A DNA stretch of 64,000 nt from Doris montereyensis (GCA_037039925.1 JAXRKP010000473.1:124001-188000), one strand, 5' to 3'; counted from the stretch's first letter, positions 36,776 to 49,112 are shown. A program made the numbers and translations. The notes: generated by a model from the sequence alone, not told the origin.

Positions 36776-39070
36776 AGGCTTAAGGCTCAAAAAAAAAATA
36801 ACATCACAAACTTGATTGAATTGAAACAAAGAAGGAAGAGGTGGGAAAAGTTGAGAGCAGAAACGTTTGACCACCAAAAAAAGTCACTTTACTTTGAACT
36901 AATGTTGTTGAAAGGGCGGAATTATCATTCGCTGTCCAAAATATTTGGACGTTCCATTAAATTTCAAATGATTAAAATAGTTCCTATTTCGTAAGGAAAA
37001 AATAAAAAACATGTTGTCTCAACAGCATTAATTTAATCTTCTTAAAGGTACTTTTCAAGAGATTTAATGATTCCTCAGTTGAAGATACAAAATTGTTTCA
37101 ACCTGGTGGTAAAGGCAAGAAGAAGATTCTAACTGTGAGCAATTGTTTTTGGGGGCTTTAATAATAGAAAGTTGCGGTTGATGAAGTTAATTTGTTATCT
37201 TCACAATCATGAGCAGTTGAAACAAGCCTAACAATTTCATCAAATTGACTTCGTCTGTGTTTAAGTGTTTGGTACACAATTTGTAAAATGTTCACTTTCT
37301 TCATCAAGAAAAATAAACGTCAGAAGTTATCATGCCGCCTCGGACTGAAAAACACATAAGTGTTAGTATATGTATAGCTGCTTTTTATGCTGAAACAATT
37401 TGTCAAAATATTCTGACAATGCTCACGTCTATTTTAGATTTTCAATTTGGATCCACAGTTGATTTCTTTGTGTAGGCAATGCTGCTCACTGGAGTGGGCA
37501 TGCACGAGGACAAGATTTGAGAAAAATGATTGACTGGAATTGTTAAAACAAAACCGACTTTCAACTGCCAGTGAATTTTAATACTCCCATTTAGCACATG
37601 AATTTTTAACGTTCGATTGAGGCAAGCTAACCATTCACAGCATTTTTCATTGTCATTTGGAAAACCGTAAATGGCAAATTTCTCTTTGGATTATTTAAAT
37701 TAACCGGTAGTGCAACCTACTAACTTCCTACCCATTTTAATAGGAGCAACAGCCTACTCTAAAGTCTAATCTGGATTAACTCTAGATGTTTAGATAAAGA
37801 AAAAGCGATTTCAAAATTTGAAGAAATTAAATGACTTGCAGCTACTGCTAGATCTAGAGATCTACTTACTATAAATCAGGCTCTAATTTGATTTTTGAAT
37901 CAGATAAAAAAAACTTAAATCCTAGTCTTACAAGTTTTAGATATTAATCTCATTCAATGCCTGATACTAGATTAGAATAATCTAGATAATCTCGTTCGTA
38001 TAAATAAAGCTCTGTTCACTGTCAAAGTCTAGATTCTAGAAAATGAATTCCATCTAAATTTGAATTAGAGCAGAATGTAGATCTAGATCTTGATCTAAAA
38101 GAAAAATAACACAACAAACTTCAAATCATTCCAGATACATGATTGAAGCAAATAGAAAATCCAGTCGTGAAATGCAGAGAAAACAAGAAAATTAGAAAAT
38201 ATCCAACTCTGTTTTCTATATCACTTTCGACTTCGAATGCCAACGTAATTTAACTACTAGGAACGATACTCGGAAAGCAGTATTGATATTCATCGCCATA
38301 GGTTTCCCTATAACCGAGATTTAGAAGGTATCACTTTGGGCATATCGTCTTGTTGACATCACTCCCATGCACAGTTTTCCTTAGTCTTTCAATGTTCCAC
38401 GAGACCAAGGACCTTAACATTGATCACTGAACTTTCTGGATCTTGTACAGATGAAAACCGATGCTTTTTTGTCCTTTTTTAGACGTAAAAATCCATCTCT
38501 CCCTTTATAATTTATGTTTCCTCATGTTTGGGTTTATCGTGTGTACTGGAACTGGAAGGTAAATCTTCCCAAAATAAAACTACAAATGATGTGATACAGT
38601 CAAACAAAACGATATTTGCCGAGAGAGAGGGAAAAGTCTCAGCAACAAAACCCTCACTGAAAAGAAAGGGCTTTTGGACTTCTGTTAAACAAATGAAACA
38701 ATATATATGTCCTTTCTACTCAATTTAAATTTAGAACAAGATCTAAAATACAGATATTTGTTCCGTACTTCAACAATTTCAAGTGTTTACTGTCTTCATG
38801 TTAATTCTTTGGATGTCTAAGTCTCTTAAATGAATGGGATATTAACAAAACATTCAGTTGAAAATTAAATAACAACAGTTCCTGTTTACCCTGCCCAACA
38901 ATCAAATACCCAATTGGCCAGTGTTATTCTTCATATTATGACAAAAAGACTTTCTGTCATCCATTAATTTTAATGGTAAAAAGAGCATTAAAATTTTATA
39001 ATAGGCTATAGACTTACTTAAATATTATTATCAACTGAAATCAAGATTTTCTCTCTTCTTCTCAGATTGA
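36776..39070 (+). pseudogene. Decayed upstream copy of the H2A.Z promoter and first exons
   Basis: This segment aligns head-to-tail with 39,106-41,420 over promoter, exons and intron 3. Examples are TTGAAAGGGCGGAAT, GGACGTTCCATTAA, TTTATCGTGTGTAC and AGCAACAAAACCCTCACTG. At 37,105 a worn exon A is visible (GGTGGTAAAGGCAAGAAGAA). At 37,316-37,350 a collapsed exon B remains (CGTCAGAAGTTATCATGCCG, then TCGGACTG). The exon B end is recognisable near 37,422 (TGCTCACGTCTATTTTAG). Both CCAAT boxes and the CACGTG present in the younger copy are mutated here. It is therefore a dead tandem duplicate with period about 2.33 kb. Confidence 0.8.
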
Positions 39071-39129
39071 GTGATCAATTCTGAGTACAATTCTCATGAG
39101 GAAGACTTAAGGCTACGCCTTGGGGACAA

Positions 39130-39300
39130 TCAGACTAACTTATACAAGGCTACAGGGCGGAAAAGGTGGGAACGAGTTGAGAGCAGACCGCTTTGATTGG
39201 CCGCAAGTGTCACGTGGTACTTTGAACTGACGCTGTTGAAAGGGCGGAATCATCATTGGCTGTCTTTTTTATCAACCGATTTGGACGTTCCATTAACCTG
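39130..39300 (+). promoter_or_regulatory. Probable H2A.Z promoter with two inverted CCAAT boxes and an E-box
   Basis: Within 100 bases are two ATTGG words (GATTGGCCGC at about 39,195 and CATTGGCTG at about 39,255) and one CACGTG (39,210). Histone promoters commonly carry CCAAT boxes. The block is conserved in outline in the decayed copy, but these three motifs are not intact there. The transcription start and the start-codon exon could not be located downstream with confidence. Confidence 0.55.
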
Positions 39301-39444
39301 TGAAAATATGAAAATCGTGTAATATCGTATTCAGGAAATTCCATCAAAGCTCTAGATTTACATGGTGCATTAATTTAATGGTTTTACTTAATTTCAAGAG
39401 ATTTAAGACCAACAATTTAATAATGATACATGTTCTTGTTTCAG

Positions 39445-39522
39445 CCAAGTGGTATAGCTGGAAATGATTCTGGAAAAGCAAAGGCCAAGGCAGTATCCCG
39501 GTCTGCCCGAGCTGGTCTTCAG
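39445..39522 (+). CDS. H2A.Z: Histone H2A.Z, N-terminal exon
   Basis: The exon lies between TTGTTTCAG and GTAGGT, phase 0 at both ends. It reads [20 protein letters not shown] and ARAGLQ, the N-terminal tail and start of the histone fold of H2A.Z (usual [19 protein letters not shown]). Two lysines expected in the tail are changed (K to I and K to N). That is odd for a nearly invariant protein; both are potential acetylation sites. The exon with the initiator ATG is not identified. H2A.Z replaces H2A in nucleosomes around promoters. Confidence 0.85.
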
Positions 39523-39644
39523 GTAGGTCTAGATACATTATTTGTTATCTTCGAATCTTCGTAAACAATTTCAGTGTTCGTCTGTGTTTAAGTGTTTTCA
39601 CAATTGGGTTTTCATTTCTTGTTTGTATGTTCTCTTTCTTTCAG

Positions 39645-39756
39645 TTTCCCGTCGGACGTATTCATCGCCACTTGAAAACTCGGACTACAAGCCATGGTCG
39701 AGTCGGTGCAACCGCTGCTGTTTACAGTGCTGCTATTTTGGAATATTTGACTGCTG
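39645..39756 (+). CDS. H2A.Z: Histone H2A.Z, histone-fold exon, junction codon damaged
   Basis: After CTTTCTTTCAG the exon reads [20 protein letters not shown] and [17 protein letters not shown], identical in pattern to the alpha-1, loop 1 and alpha-2 of H2A.Z. The next residue should be Glu (GAG) with GT following. The sequence is GCTG-GTATTT, so two bases (AG) are missing and splicing at this GT would shift the frame by one base relative to the next exon. The decayed upstream copy retains three bases at that point (GCTCACGT). The loss is therefore specific to this copy or to the assembly. Confidence 0.85.
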
Positions 39757-41728
39757 GTATTTTAGATTTTCATTGCATGTTATCTAGTTTTCCTGCTGTA
39801 GGCTATGCTATTTCATTTGTCTGGACATCCAGACAAGATTTATCGGGAATAGATTAGCTCGTTTTCAAACCAAAACAAATCTACCGCTTCCGGCCCTTAG
39901 AAGTAATGAATGAAACCTAACTGCGGTCCTTTTAAATGTTTTAGCACATACAATTGTAACGTTCGATTGAGGACATATGTATGAAATGTTTTTGTGTCGA
40001 TTGTGGGGAACTTAGTCTTACTGTTGTACTATTTAAATTAAATGGAATGCTTGAGTCAAGTGTCTAGGTCTAGAGATTTCCAGTTACTCTAGACAGGCCC
40101 TCCTTTTTATCCCAGTGTTTAGATGGAGAAAAAGAGGCGCCAAAAATTCGTCTAGTAACTTTCACTGTGCTAGCTAGATCTAGAGATCTATTATATAATC
40201 CAGGCTCTAGATTTAAGATAAAAAACTTAATTCCTGTCTTATCAAGTTTTAGATATTTTTCTCATTCAATGCTTGCTGATAGGCTGAGTAGAAGTACATT
40301 CTAGACAATCTATATATAAAGAAGCTCTGAATATTAGGTTTCACAAAATGGTCCATCCCCATTTCCCTCTTGTCAAAATGTACATGTTATATTTCTTACA
40401 AGTGTAATATACCATGTTAAAGCTGAGAACCTAAGGAACCAGATATATGACTTTAAAGATCAAAGGACTGTGGGGCAAGTAAATTAGCTTTTGAAAAGTC
40501 GTTTTTAGTAAAAGGGTAGAAATAACTGAAAATTCCAATGCCAAGGAGACTGTTGCAAGTGGACGGGTCTGTACCGAGGTTTCACTGGCATTTTATTTAG
40601 TGATATAACACTTGGGCATCTGGTTTTGAGAGTTCCCTCACTTTTCCCTAGTTCTCAATATGTGGAGTCCACGGCCAATGCCTTACCATTGATCAGATGA
40701 CTAGCGTGTTCGGATCTTGTGGACGGATGAAACCGATGCTTTTTGTCCTATTTTTGGTAAAATTCTGTGATTGAACGCCTTATAATTTATACTTTCCTTG
40801 TTACGGGTTTATCGTGTGTACCATTCTGCTGGAACTGGTCGGTAAACTTCACGACGTATAAAATTAGTGATGATGCCGAAGCACATGGCCGTATTTGCCA
40901 GAGAGAGGGAGAGTAACCAGCAACAAAACCCTCACTGAAAAGAAAGACTTTTAAAAACAAAAATTTCATTCTTTATACGCAGATATACACGGTCGATGAA
41001 ACGAGACAATATCCTCGACCTCTTACTCAATTTAAATTTAGAACTCAGATCTAAAATACAGATTTTTGTAGCGTATTGCCAATTTCAAGTGTTCACTGTC
41101 TTAGACATACAATAGTCGAAACTGTTGGATTCTAAGTAACTCTTAAATGATTTTTTCGTGTCTTTTGGGATATTTCCAGAATACTTAAATAACATTCAGT
41201 TGAGGAATACGTTTACCCTCTGCCCAACTTAAGATGAAAAATTGGCCAGTGTTATTCTTCGTTATTATGACAACTAGTTTTTGGCACTGTCTGTCATTAA
41301 TTTCATTTGTAAATCAGTTGTCCCTTATTCAGAAATCTTAACCTCCCTAATAGGCTATAGAGTGCTAAAAGATAAAAAATATTTAGGACACTGAAATTTT
41401 CTTTGAACAATTCTCTTCCATGGAATTAAAGAAAACAGAATAAAAGGTCGTTGACCTCACCTCCTTAAGGTGAAAAGGGACTTATTAAAAAAGAGGAAAT
41501 GTGGTCTGTCTGGATTCTCAGACGTTCACACCCAAAAATATTCACAAAGCTACAAATCATACCAGAACAATCAGAAATTTCACAATATTATGTTTTTAAT
41601 ATTCACTGACAATGACAGACCATACATGGACCGAAAATGTTAAGAAGATTCATCAATTAGACTTTGAGGAACATTAATTGAAGAGTTCAAGTTATCAACG
41701 GTCTGGTTTTTGTGAAACCTGCCATATA

Positions 41729-41818
<90 letters not shown>

Positions 41819-41841
41819 ATATATATATATATATATATATG
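41729..41841. repeat. (TA)n microsatellite in H2A.Z intron
   Basis: About 100 bases of TA with one TTTATAA interruption near 41,812. It lies about 100 bases upstream of the next H2A.Z exon. Confidence 0.95.
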
Positions 41842-41944
41842 GACTTTGATGTGACGTCGATATATGCAGGATGTCAATACATGCGATGTTGATATATGTT
41901 GGTTGGACTGTATTAATGTAAAATATCTTGACACCACCCCCCAG

Positions 41945-42074
41945 GTACTAGAGTTGGCAGGAAATGCTAGTAAGGATCTGAAAGTCAAACGTATCACTCC
42001 ACGTCACTTGCAGTTAGCCATTCGAGGAGATGAAGAGTTAGATTCACTGATCAAGGCTACAATTGCTGGTGGTG
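41945..42074 (+). CDS. H2A.Z: Histone H2A.Z, acidic-patch exon
   Basis: The acceptor CACCCCCCAG is followed in phase 0 by [20 protein letters not shown], then [20 protein letters not shown] and AGG, ending at GTAAGT with one base left over. It covers alpha-2 end, alpha-3 and the acidic-patch residues (GDEELDSL). No substitution from the animal H2A.Z pattern is seen, in contrast to the N-terminal exon. The following intron is about 7 kb and full of retroelement fragments. Confidence 0.92.
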
Positions 42075-42349
42075 GTAAGTCACTTTAAAACAGTTTGTTT
42101 TATTATATAAAATGTCTCATTACTATTTGATGATTTTATTAATTTTCTGCTGATTTTGAGTCGGAGCCCGTACTCCAGAAATTTCTGCTCCGTGCTTTGT
42201 CCCACACCTAATGCTCTTGCCCTCTCTTTCCCCTCAGCCTCAAATATTAATTGAAAAAAATACTAAAATACAATACAAATCAAATGCTTCTCTTCATCGC
42301 AAACTTATTGTTTGGATACTAGACTTTTTCCCAATCGTACCTAATATGT

Positions 42350-42990
42350 AAGACTAAATAAATCCAGGTCAGAAGTTACCAATACCGGTGCTCCACAGGG
42401 CTGTTTGTTATCGGCAGTCTTATTCACACTTTACACCAATGATTGTCCAGTTGATATCGATGTGTCAAATTGTTAAAGTTTGCTGATGATTTGACAATAC
42501 ATGGTCTGTCATAGAAAACTGAGTACCGGGAACAAATCAATTACTTCAGAAATTGGTGACATTCACCACCTGACCCTAAATGTAAACAAAAGAAATAGTG
42601 ATTGACTTCAGGCGTAAGAAAAAACATCAGTTCAATAATGATAAAGGGGGAAGAGGTTGAAAGCTATAAATACCTTGGAATTCATGTAGATCAAAAGTTG
42701 ACCTGGAGTATCATTAGAAGGGTTAAAAAAAATCTTAACATTTTCAGCCTCATAAAATTCTATCGCTTTTCTATCGATCGATGATTGAGAGTATACTTAA
42801 ATGGTGCTTGGGGTTATAACATTCTTTAACATGAAGAGGTTGGATCGTATTGTTCGCTCTGGAATATTTTTGTGCTATGAGGATTTTGTCAATATCTCTC
42901 CTTTACCAAAAGTGTTCCAGAAAAATTATCAAGTGAAAAACGATCAATCAAACCCACCCCTTCGCCCCTAAATTTCTTATTCCACAAGAT
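42350..42990 (+). pseudogene. LINE RT fragment (L2/Rex1-like blocks)
   Basis: Plus-strand reading with frame changes gives TGAPQGCLLSAVLFTLYTND, KFADDLTIHGLS (catalytic FADD), and KGEEVESYKYLGIHVDQKLT with WS. The NTGAPQG-LSPLLFTLYTND style is typical of L2/Rex1-type elements. Stops and frameshifts make it inactive. It lies in the last intron of H2A.Z. Confidence 0.8.
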
Positions 42991-43056
42991 CTAGAAGAAT
43001 AATCCTGAAAAATGTAATAGAGATATAGATCCTTTTTACCTTACTCTCTTCGGATT

Positions 43057-43830
43057 TTATGATAAAAGGGCTACATGCCGCAACAAGATTGCTGTTTCGA
43101 ACGGGCCAATATAAACTTCTGTGGCGCCATGCATAATTAGTGGTTGGGATGGAAAAAACGAGGCATAATTTGATGTCAGAGGTATAGATAAGTATACATT
43201 TTCTGAATCCTTAATAAAGGATGAATTATGACGACCTTGATCGTGACCGTTCACTGTCAAACTGTGAAGAAGCTTTATTTTTTGCCCACGTCGGAAAACA
43301 TTGTTCACATCAACTCCAATAAGAATAAGAGACGAATGGCCCTTTGTCATCCATGTTCCGTCAAAACCAACGGCGACATCTAGCAGATCAGTGTTGTTGG
43401 TGGTGATACCCAGCTGCCGCTGATGTTCTTTTTTCACTACTGCTACGGCCTTACTAAAAATGATTTGACACTTCTACATTGAGACCGTGCGTCTTCGGCA
43501 TCGCTTCGGTCTTCTTGTGGAGATGACATAGTGTCTCCCAGATATTAGAATGTTTGTGGGGTGCCACATCACTCTTGAGGCAGGCTACAACTTCTGTGTT
43601 TATAGTGAACGACTTACGGTGCCCTGATGCGGACTTATCGACATCTGATGTATACGTGGAGGCCACAATGCAATCACAGTTGCGGCAGAAGGCCTCAGTG
43701 CACACGGCAAATCCTTGCTTTGACGTGTTGACACGGCATTCAACTTTATATCTGCAACCAATCTGAGGGCACTGAAAGAATGACACAAAAATCAGCATGC
43801 GTTTGAATCCATGGTGTCATCATCTTTGTC
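43057..43830 (-). pseudogene. Mutator-like transposase-domain relic
   Basis: Minus-strand reading shows a cysteine-rich part (FQCPQIGCRY, FCRNCDCIVASTYTSDVD, SFTINTEVVACLKS). After a frameshift near 43,445 comes DVAVGFDGTWMTKGHSSLIL with GVDVN. The V-x-FDGTW-x-x-RGHSS block is the hallmark of a Mutator-like transposase domain protein common in invertebrates. The catalytic remainder is cut off near 43,057. It sits within the H2A.Z intron, antisense to it. Confidence 0.7.
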
Positions 43831-44029
43831 ATGTTGTTCATTGGCCATGGTAAGCTTCCCTAAACCTGGTTTCAGAACGGCGATTTGGGGATGAGAACTA
43901 TAGCTAGATCTAGATTCTCAAAGCCCAAACCTGGAGCATGGTGAGGAACCACCACCTGTTCCAGAGCTGGTGGATGGTTTCATCTCTTTCTTTACCAGTT
44001 CCCATTCTACCTTTCGGTGTATGGGTTTA

Positions 44030-46960
44030 GATGCCCAATATGATCTTTCTCCAGGATGCCCTGTCCTGTCATTTCCTGTTTCCCTCCAAAAAAGTTAAAT
44101 TTCTATGCTTCAATGCCTCTTTTATATCTTCTTCCCACTTTCTCCGAGGTCTGTCTTTTGGTCTTTTACCGTGGGCTTTTAGCATTGTATACTGATTTAG
44201 CTATTCTATTGTCATTCATTCTGTTTACATGCCGAACCATCTCAATTGATTTGTTTTTATGCCATATGCTTTTGGTTTGGTTTCTTATTGTTTCTGATTT
44301 TGTCTTTTAGTTTTCCTACTACTCTTCTTAGATATTTCATTTCAGCTGCCTGTACTCTACTGTATCCTCTACTGTCCAAGTTTCAGGTTTCCCTGCCATA
44401 GAGGAGAGGACAATAAACTATTGTATATTGCCATTTTGGTTTTTACCATGCCTCCTAGATGGTTATATATTGCACTTGCCTTTTTGCTTCTCTGGCTGAT
44501 TTCTTAGTTTTCCTAATCATTACTCCTAGGTAATTGTAGCTTTGAACTTGGTTCTATATTCTCCCTGCCCTATTTAAGTGTTTTGGCTTCGCTACTTACT
44601 AGTATCGTTTTGATTTTCTTTGCATTTACTCTCATTCCTCTTTTATTCGACTGGTCATTTTCTGATTTTCCAAACAGAACTAAATCATCGGCAAATGAAA
44701 GCATTGATACATTTACTGGTTTGAGCTTCCACATACCTACATTCATGTTCTTCATTTTTGAGGATGCCTTTGAGACTGAATCCATAAATGTGATAAACAA
44801 AAGGACTTAGGGTACATCGCTGTCTTACTCTTATATCTACATCAAATTCTGCAGATAAATTTACAGCTACTCTCACTGCACATGTTGGTTTATTGTAACT
44901 TTTAATGGCTTCTATTAAATTTTGCTCTACGTTGTGTTCTTTTAAGGAATGCCATAGTTCGTCCCTCCTCAGTGTCAAATGCCTTTTTAAGTCATTAAAA
45001 CGCAGGTGCGGGTCAATGTTTCTCTCATAATTTTTCTACTTGTCTAATTGTAAATGTGTGGTTTTGTACACTTCTTTGTGGTCTAAATCCACTCTGGTGC
45101 TCTTTCAATCTGATCCTCTACTATTTTCCGTAGTCTCATTTCCTGTATCCTGGCATATATACTTTTCCGGTCCTTTTTCCAGTCGTCTGGCACCTGTTTG
45201 GACTTCAATGCTTGATTGCATGTAGTAGTTTGTCTGCCTCTCTCCCATGGTTTTTAATCATTTCTGGATAAACTTGATCTGATCCTGGGGCGTTTCCTAT
45301 TTCACTTTTCTTATAGTTGTTTGGAATTCATTTTGGAATTCTTCCATTGAGATATCTACATCTTCAGCTGTCTCCTCTGGATTACTTGTTGCTCTTACTA
45401 ATTGACCATTCCTGTTTCATGCATTCTGGAGGGATTATGTATTTGTTGAAAAATGCTTTCTCCATGTTTCGATATTTTGCTGTCTTCTTTCATTATTTCT
45501 TCTTTGGCATTCTTAATCTGTCGTATTGGGAATTCTTCCATTGAGATATCTACATCTTCAGCTGTCTCCTCTGGATTACTTGTTGCTTTCACTAATTGAC
45601 CGTTAGTCCATGTTTCATACATTCTGATGGGATTATGTATTTGTTGAAAATGCTTTCTCCATGTTTCGATGATTTTGCTGTCTTCTTTCATTATTTCTTC
45701 TTTGGCATTCTTAATCTGTCACCAGCTTTTGATTTCCGTGATAGCTTTTTTGAAGTCTTTGTCCAAGCTCTTCCCATTGTTCCTGTTTTGCTTTCTAATT
45801 TCCTCTTTGGCGATAGTTCTTTTATTCACGTAATCTATCCTATCCTCCTCTGGTCTCTTTGTTTGCAAGTATTTCTTCTAGACATCCTTCTTTCCTTTGA
45901 TCTTAGTTTTGACATTCTTATTCCACCATGCTGTTCTTTTCCTATCGCCTTTAATTTGTTACTGTGCTATCATTCAGATCCATCTGTCTTTCACTGGTAA
46001 ATCTTTTTGTCCTAGATTGGTACATCTCTTTTGCTATTTAGTTATTTTATTTTGAGTTTAGTAGCTTTCTTTTCTTTCCTTTGTCAATCACTAAGTAATG
46101 ATCACTAAATATTTCTGCTCCTATTTACTCTTGCATCCAATGTACTGTAAAAGAGGGAGCTAGCTGCTAACTATTATGTAGTCTATCATTGACTTTTCAC
46201 ACCTGTCTTCATTTACTCTTTACTCTTGTATATTTGTGGATATCTTTATGAGGAAAAAAAGGTGTTTGCTATTTTCATATTATTCTTTAGGTAAAAATCT
46301 ATGTCTCTCCATTTGGAGAAGTTGTCTCTCTTTTACCTTATTACTCCCCTGATGTTTCTATATTGTTACCTACTCTAGCGTTTAAATCTCCTAAAATCAT
46401 TAGTTCCTGTTTGTGTTTAAGATTCTCTGCAGCTATTTGTAAATCGTTTTTGAAGGTATTTTTTTCTTCTTTGGTGGCGTCTTCGTTTGGTCCATAAGCT
46501 ATTAATAATTTAATTTCTCTTCCTTTTGGTTTAATATTTACCTCTTATAGCTGTGGGCTTCTAAATTTCCATCTTTCGAGTACTAGTAGCTTTTAATGCC
46601 TTTATGTACTAGGTGGCCTACTCCTGCTCTGGCTCTTATCTTTGACATCTAGTCCTGAGAAGATGAAAGTATGATTTGGTCCTACATTTTCTATTCCTTG
46701 TCCTTTTTTCTTTGTTTCTGTAATAGCCACAAAGTATCAACTTTGAATTTTTCCATTTCTTCAACTAATTCCAACTCTTTTCCATTTATTGCCCTAACAT
46801 TCCATGTTCCAAAAATCCCAGTCCGTCTTCGTTTCCACTTTGAAAGGTCAAGCCGGGTACATTGTGTTTTTATTTCTCTGCATCAATTAGGTTTTGGATA
46901 AGCAGGGGATTAGCCCAGTATACCCTAGGTAGATGGTTGGGCTGCAACCTTGAGGCCCCC
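44030..46960 (-). mobile_element. Broken LINE with APE endonuclease and RT (third family)
   Basis: Minus-strand blocks, in order: endonuclease (EIKLLIAYGPNEDATKEEK, then MILGDLNARVGNNIETSGE at 46.35 kb); a linker with TWRKHFQQIHN; RT (RVRQRCTLSPFVYHIYG at 44.83 kb, catalytic LSFADDLVLFGKSEND at 44.69 kb). The C-terminal block is RWFGHVNRMNDNRIAKS-like at 44.25 kb. Many stops and frameshifts separate them. The RQG motif is RQR, which would damage RT block 4. The element lies antisense in the H2A.Z intron. Confidence 0.85.
45337..45715. repeat. 194-bp tandem duplication inside the LINE
   Basis: The segment beginning AATTCTTCCATTGAGATATC at 45,337 recurs at 45,531 with few differences. It therefore duplicates the TWRKHFQQIHN/EETAEDVDISMEE coding part of the element. 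It occurred after insertion or in the source copy. Confidence 0.85.
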
Positions 46961-47179
46961 TACCAGGCCTTGTTAATGTTATTTTGTCAGGGTTAACGTC
47001 CTTAGAGCCTTTGGTCAGTCAATAAGTCTGCAAGGCAGCAGGTTGTTTTCTGTCAGCAGGAGACTCGTGGAGGGCGGGATCTACTCCCCGCACATGTACT
47101 TACCCGTCCACTGTCTGACATAGTAAGCACATTCTTAAAAAAAAATAACAAGAATGTAGAACAAAACTGAAGAAACAAA

Positions 47180-47400
47180 TTGCAATCAATCGTAAAACAT
47201 GTTTGCACTAGGCAGAGCAATGAAAATGAAAGCAAGGAGTTTGTTTACAGACAACATACATTTTCCGGAACGTCTGCGCCTGGGCCGGCACCTTTTGACC
47301 GTTAATATGCATGCAGTACGCATGCGCGGTGATATTACCTTGACCAAGAGTTCAGAGGTCGTGTCAAACTGTATAACAGCTGTCATCTGAAATTCTTTGT
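47180..47400. promoter_or_regulatory. GC-richer patch with NRF1-like site
   Basis: Around 47,320-47,330 the sequence ACGCATGCGCGG matches the palindromic NRF1-type motif GCGCATGCGC, next to CpG-rich sequence (GTCTGCGCCTGGGCCGGC). It could be a remnant promoter. No first exon could be attached to it. Confidence 0.25.
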
Positions 47401-47635
47401 TTTAGGTATGTAAAGTTTCATGAACAGGAGTTCATGGTGTTGTAGCATCGATACCACATCTACTATATATCAAAGGGAGAGAAATTTCCCTTTACATCGA
47501 TACTATACACGACAGCTATTCACTCTTCATTTTCAAAATTAGGACTAAAGATGAGCAAATTTATCATATTTTTGATAAAATGTCAATTTTTGGTCTAGGG
47601 CAGTATGTTAAGAGGGCTAAAAACCTCATTTATAA

Positions 47636-47940
47636 ATAGTTTTCATCTTTGTACTATTACAGATGGGTTATAGGAGAGTATGGGTTAAATATAAGATGTA
47701 TAATGACATTAAGATAGAAGTGGGACGGTAGTAAACAATGACAGTAACCCTGAACTGGCCTAACAGCCAATCGTCAGCCGTTATGAACCCTTATGTGGCG
47801 TTACCGATCGTGGCTCTTTTAAGGGGGGCAGCTGAATTTCGAAGATTGGGTCAAAAGCATTGAATTTGAAATTTTATCGTTTTCATATGCTACGAATCTT
47901 CTTTAACCCATCTGTAATAGTACAAAAAGATGAAAACTAT
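47636..47940. repeat. MITE-like inverted repeat, about 305 bp
   Basis: The left arm 47636-47670 (ATAGTTTTCATCTTTGTACT, then ATTACAGATGGGTTA) is the near-perfect complement of the right arm 47904-47940, differing by two extra A/T bases. The 230-bp interior has no ORF. The structure is that of a short non-autonomous DNA transposon; no clear target duplication is visible. Confidence 0.75.
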
Positions 47941-48169
47941 GTATGTGTGTACATGTAGTTCTGGGAATGTCATTTTTGTCGAAAATGGAACAAATTTAGT
48001 CTATCATACTAGTTGATAGAGCCGCTCTTCCTCGAACAGTCTCCTTACATTCACCTTCTCTGTCTTGGCTGATGATATTTTGAGCAGTTCATTCCCGTCA
48101 TAATGATATAAAACAAGCTCAGTAGATTCTTTGAATTTATATACAAAAAATTTAGAAGAACGATATAGG

Positions 48170-48690
48170 CCTATCTTTCCACACAGCTAGAAATATTACC
48201 TAAAGTACGGCAAGTTGGTACTGATTTTGATCGTCACAATAAACAATATTATGAATATTGCCTTAGATCGTCCGTAAAATACGGACTTTCGTGCACCTAA
48301 TAATTATCAAAAGGCATCTCAAAATGGTGCTGGTGCACTTGGAACCGTGTCAATAAGTAATTAAGTCTCTCAAGGTTTTATGTTTCAAAGTATTATCCTA
48401 CTCTTTTAAGTAGGTTTTATGTGTGAAAGATGTATTCAAATAGCAGAAAATAAGAGAAAACTGCGATATTTTGTATATTTTTCTCATACTATTTTCAAAA
48501 ATTCATAAAATCAAAACTTACTAATGAAACAAAATCCGGTGTGATCAAATTGAGGTATTGTAATTGTATCACATGTGTGCCAAATTGAAAAGAAATTTGT
48601 TGAAAAATATGAAAGCCTATCGATATTGAACTTCGTGAAATTTGGGGCAAAATTCAAGATGGCCACCGTTTCCATGGCAACCGAAAGCGT
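48170..48690 (+). repeat. Dispersed repeat, copy 1
   Basis: This segment shares order and words with 59,870-60,630: CTAAAGTAYRNCAAGTTGGT near the left, and at the right CAAGATGGC-n-CCGTT-CCATGGCAACC. A short version of the right-end word also occurs at 21,085. No coding capacity is seen. Confidence 0.6.
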
Positions 48691-49112
48691 TTGGGGGAAA
48701 CATATTTCAACTCAGTAAACCATGCCCATTACACCTATACACAAGTTAAATTGATAGGTACAATTTTCACTCCAGGCCGCCGCCACCCTGCCCCCCCGTA
48801 TATAAGTCGAGATTTAAAACTTTGAAACACGACTCCCCTGCAGCAAAGTGCGATTACACACACAGGTCTGTCAGAGATAGAGAAAAGAGAAATGTCGCGT
48901 GCATGTGTGTACAAAGAGAGAAACATTTTCGTGCAGTCGCAAATTATGTGAGTGTGTGTTAGAGAGGCAGTGAGCAATTTATAAAATGAAAGGCAAATAC
49001 AAGGAAGAACAGGAGGGATGATAATTAACGGCAATATGTCAGATTAACGGAGGTCATTGTTTTTTGTTTTGATTTTGTGTGATTTTAATATTTTTTAACT
49101 TCTTTGTTTCAG

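Noticed and set aside
43554..43766. Plus-strand frame MWGATSLLRQ
   Set aside because: It is the antisense shadow of the Mutator-like cysteine-rich region on the minus strand.
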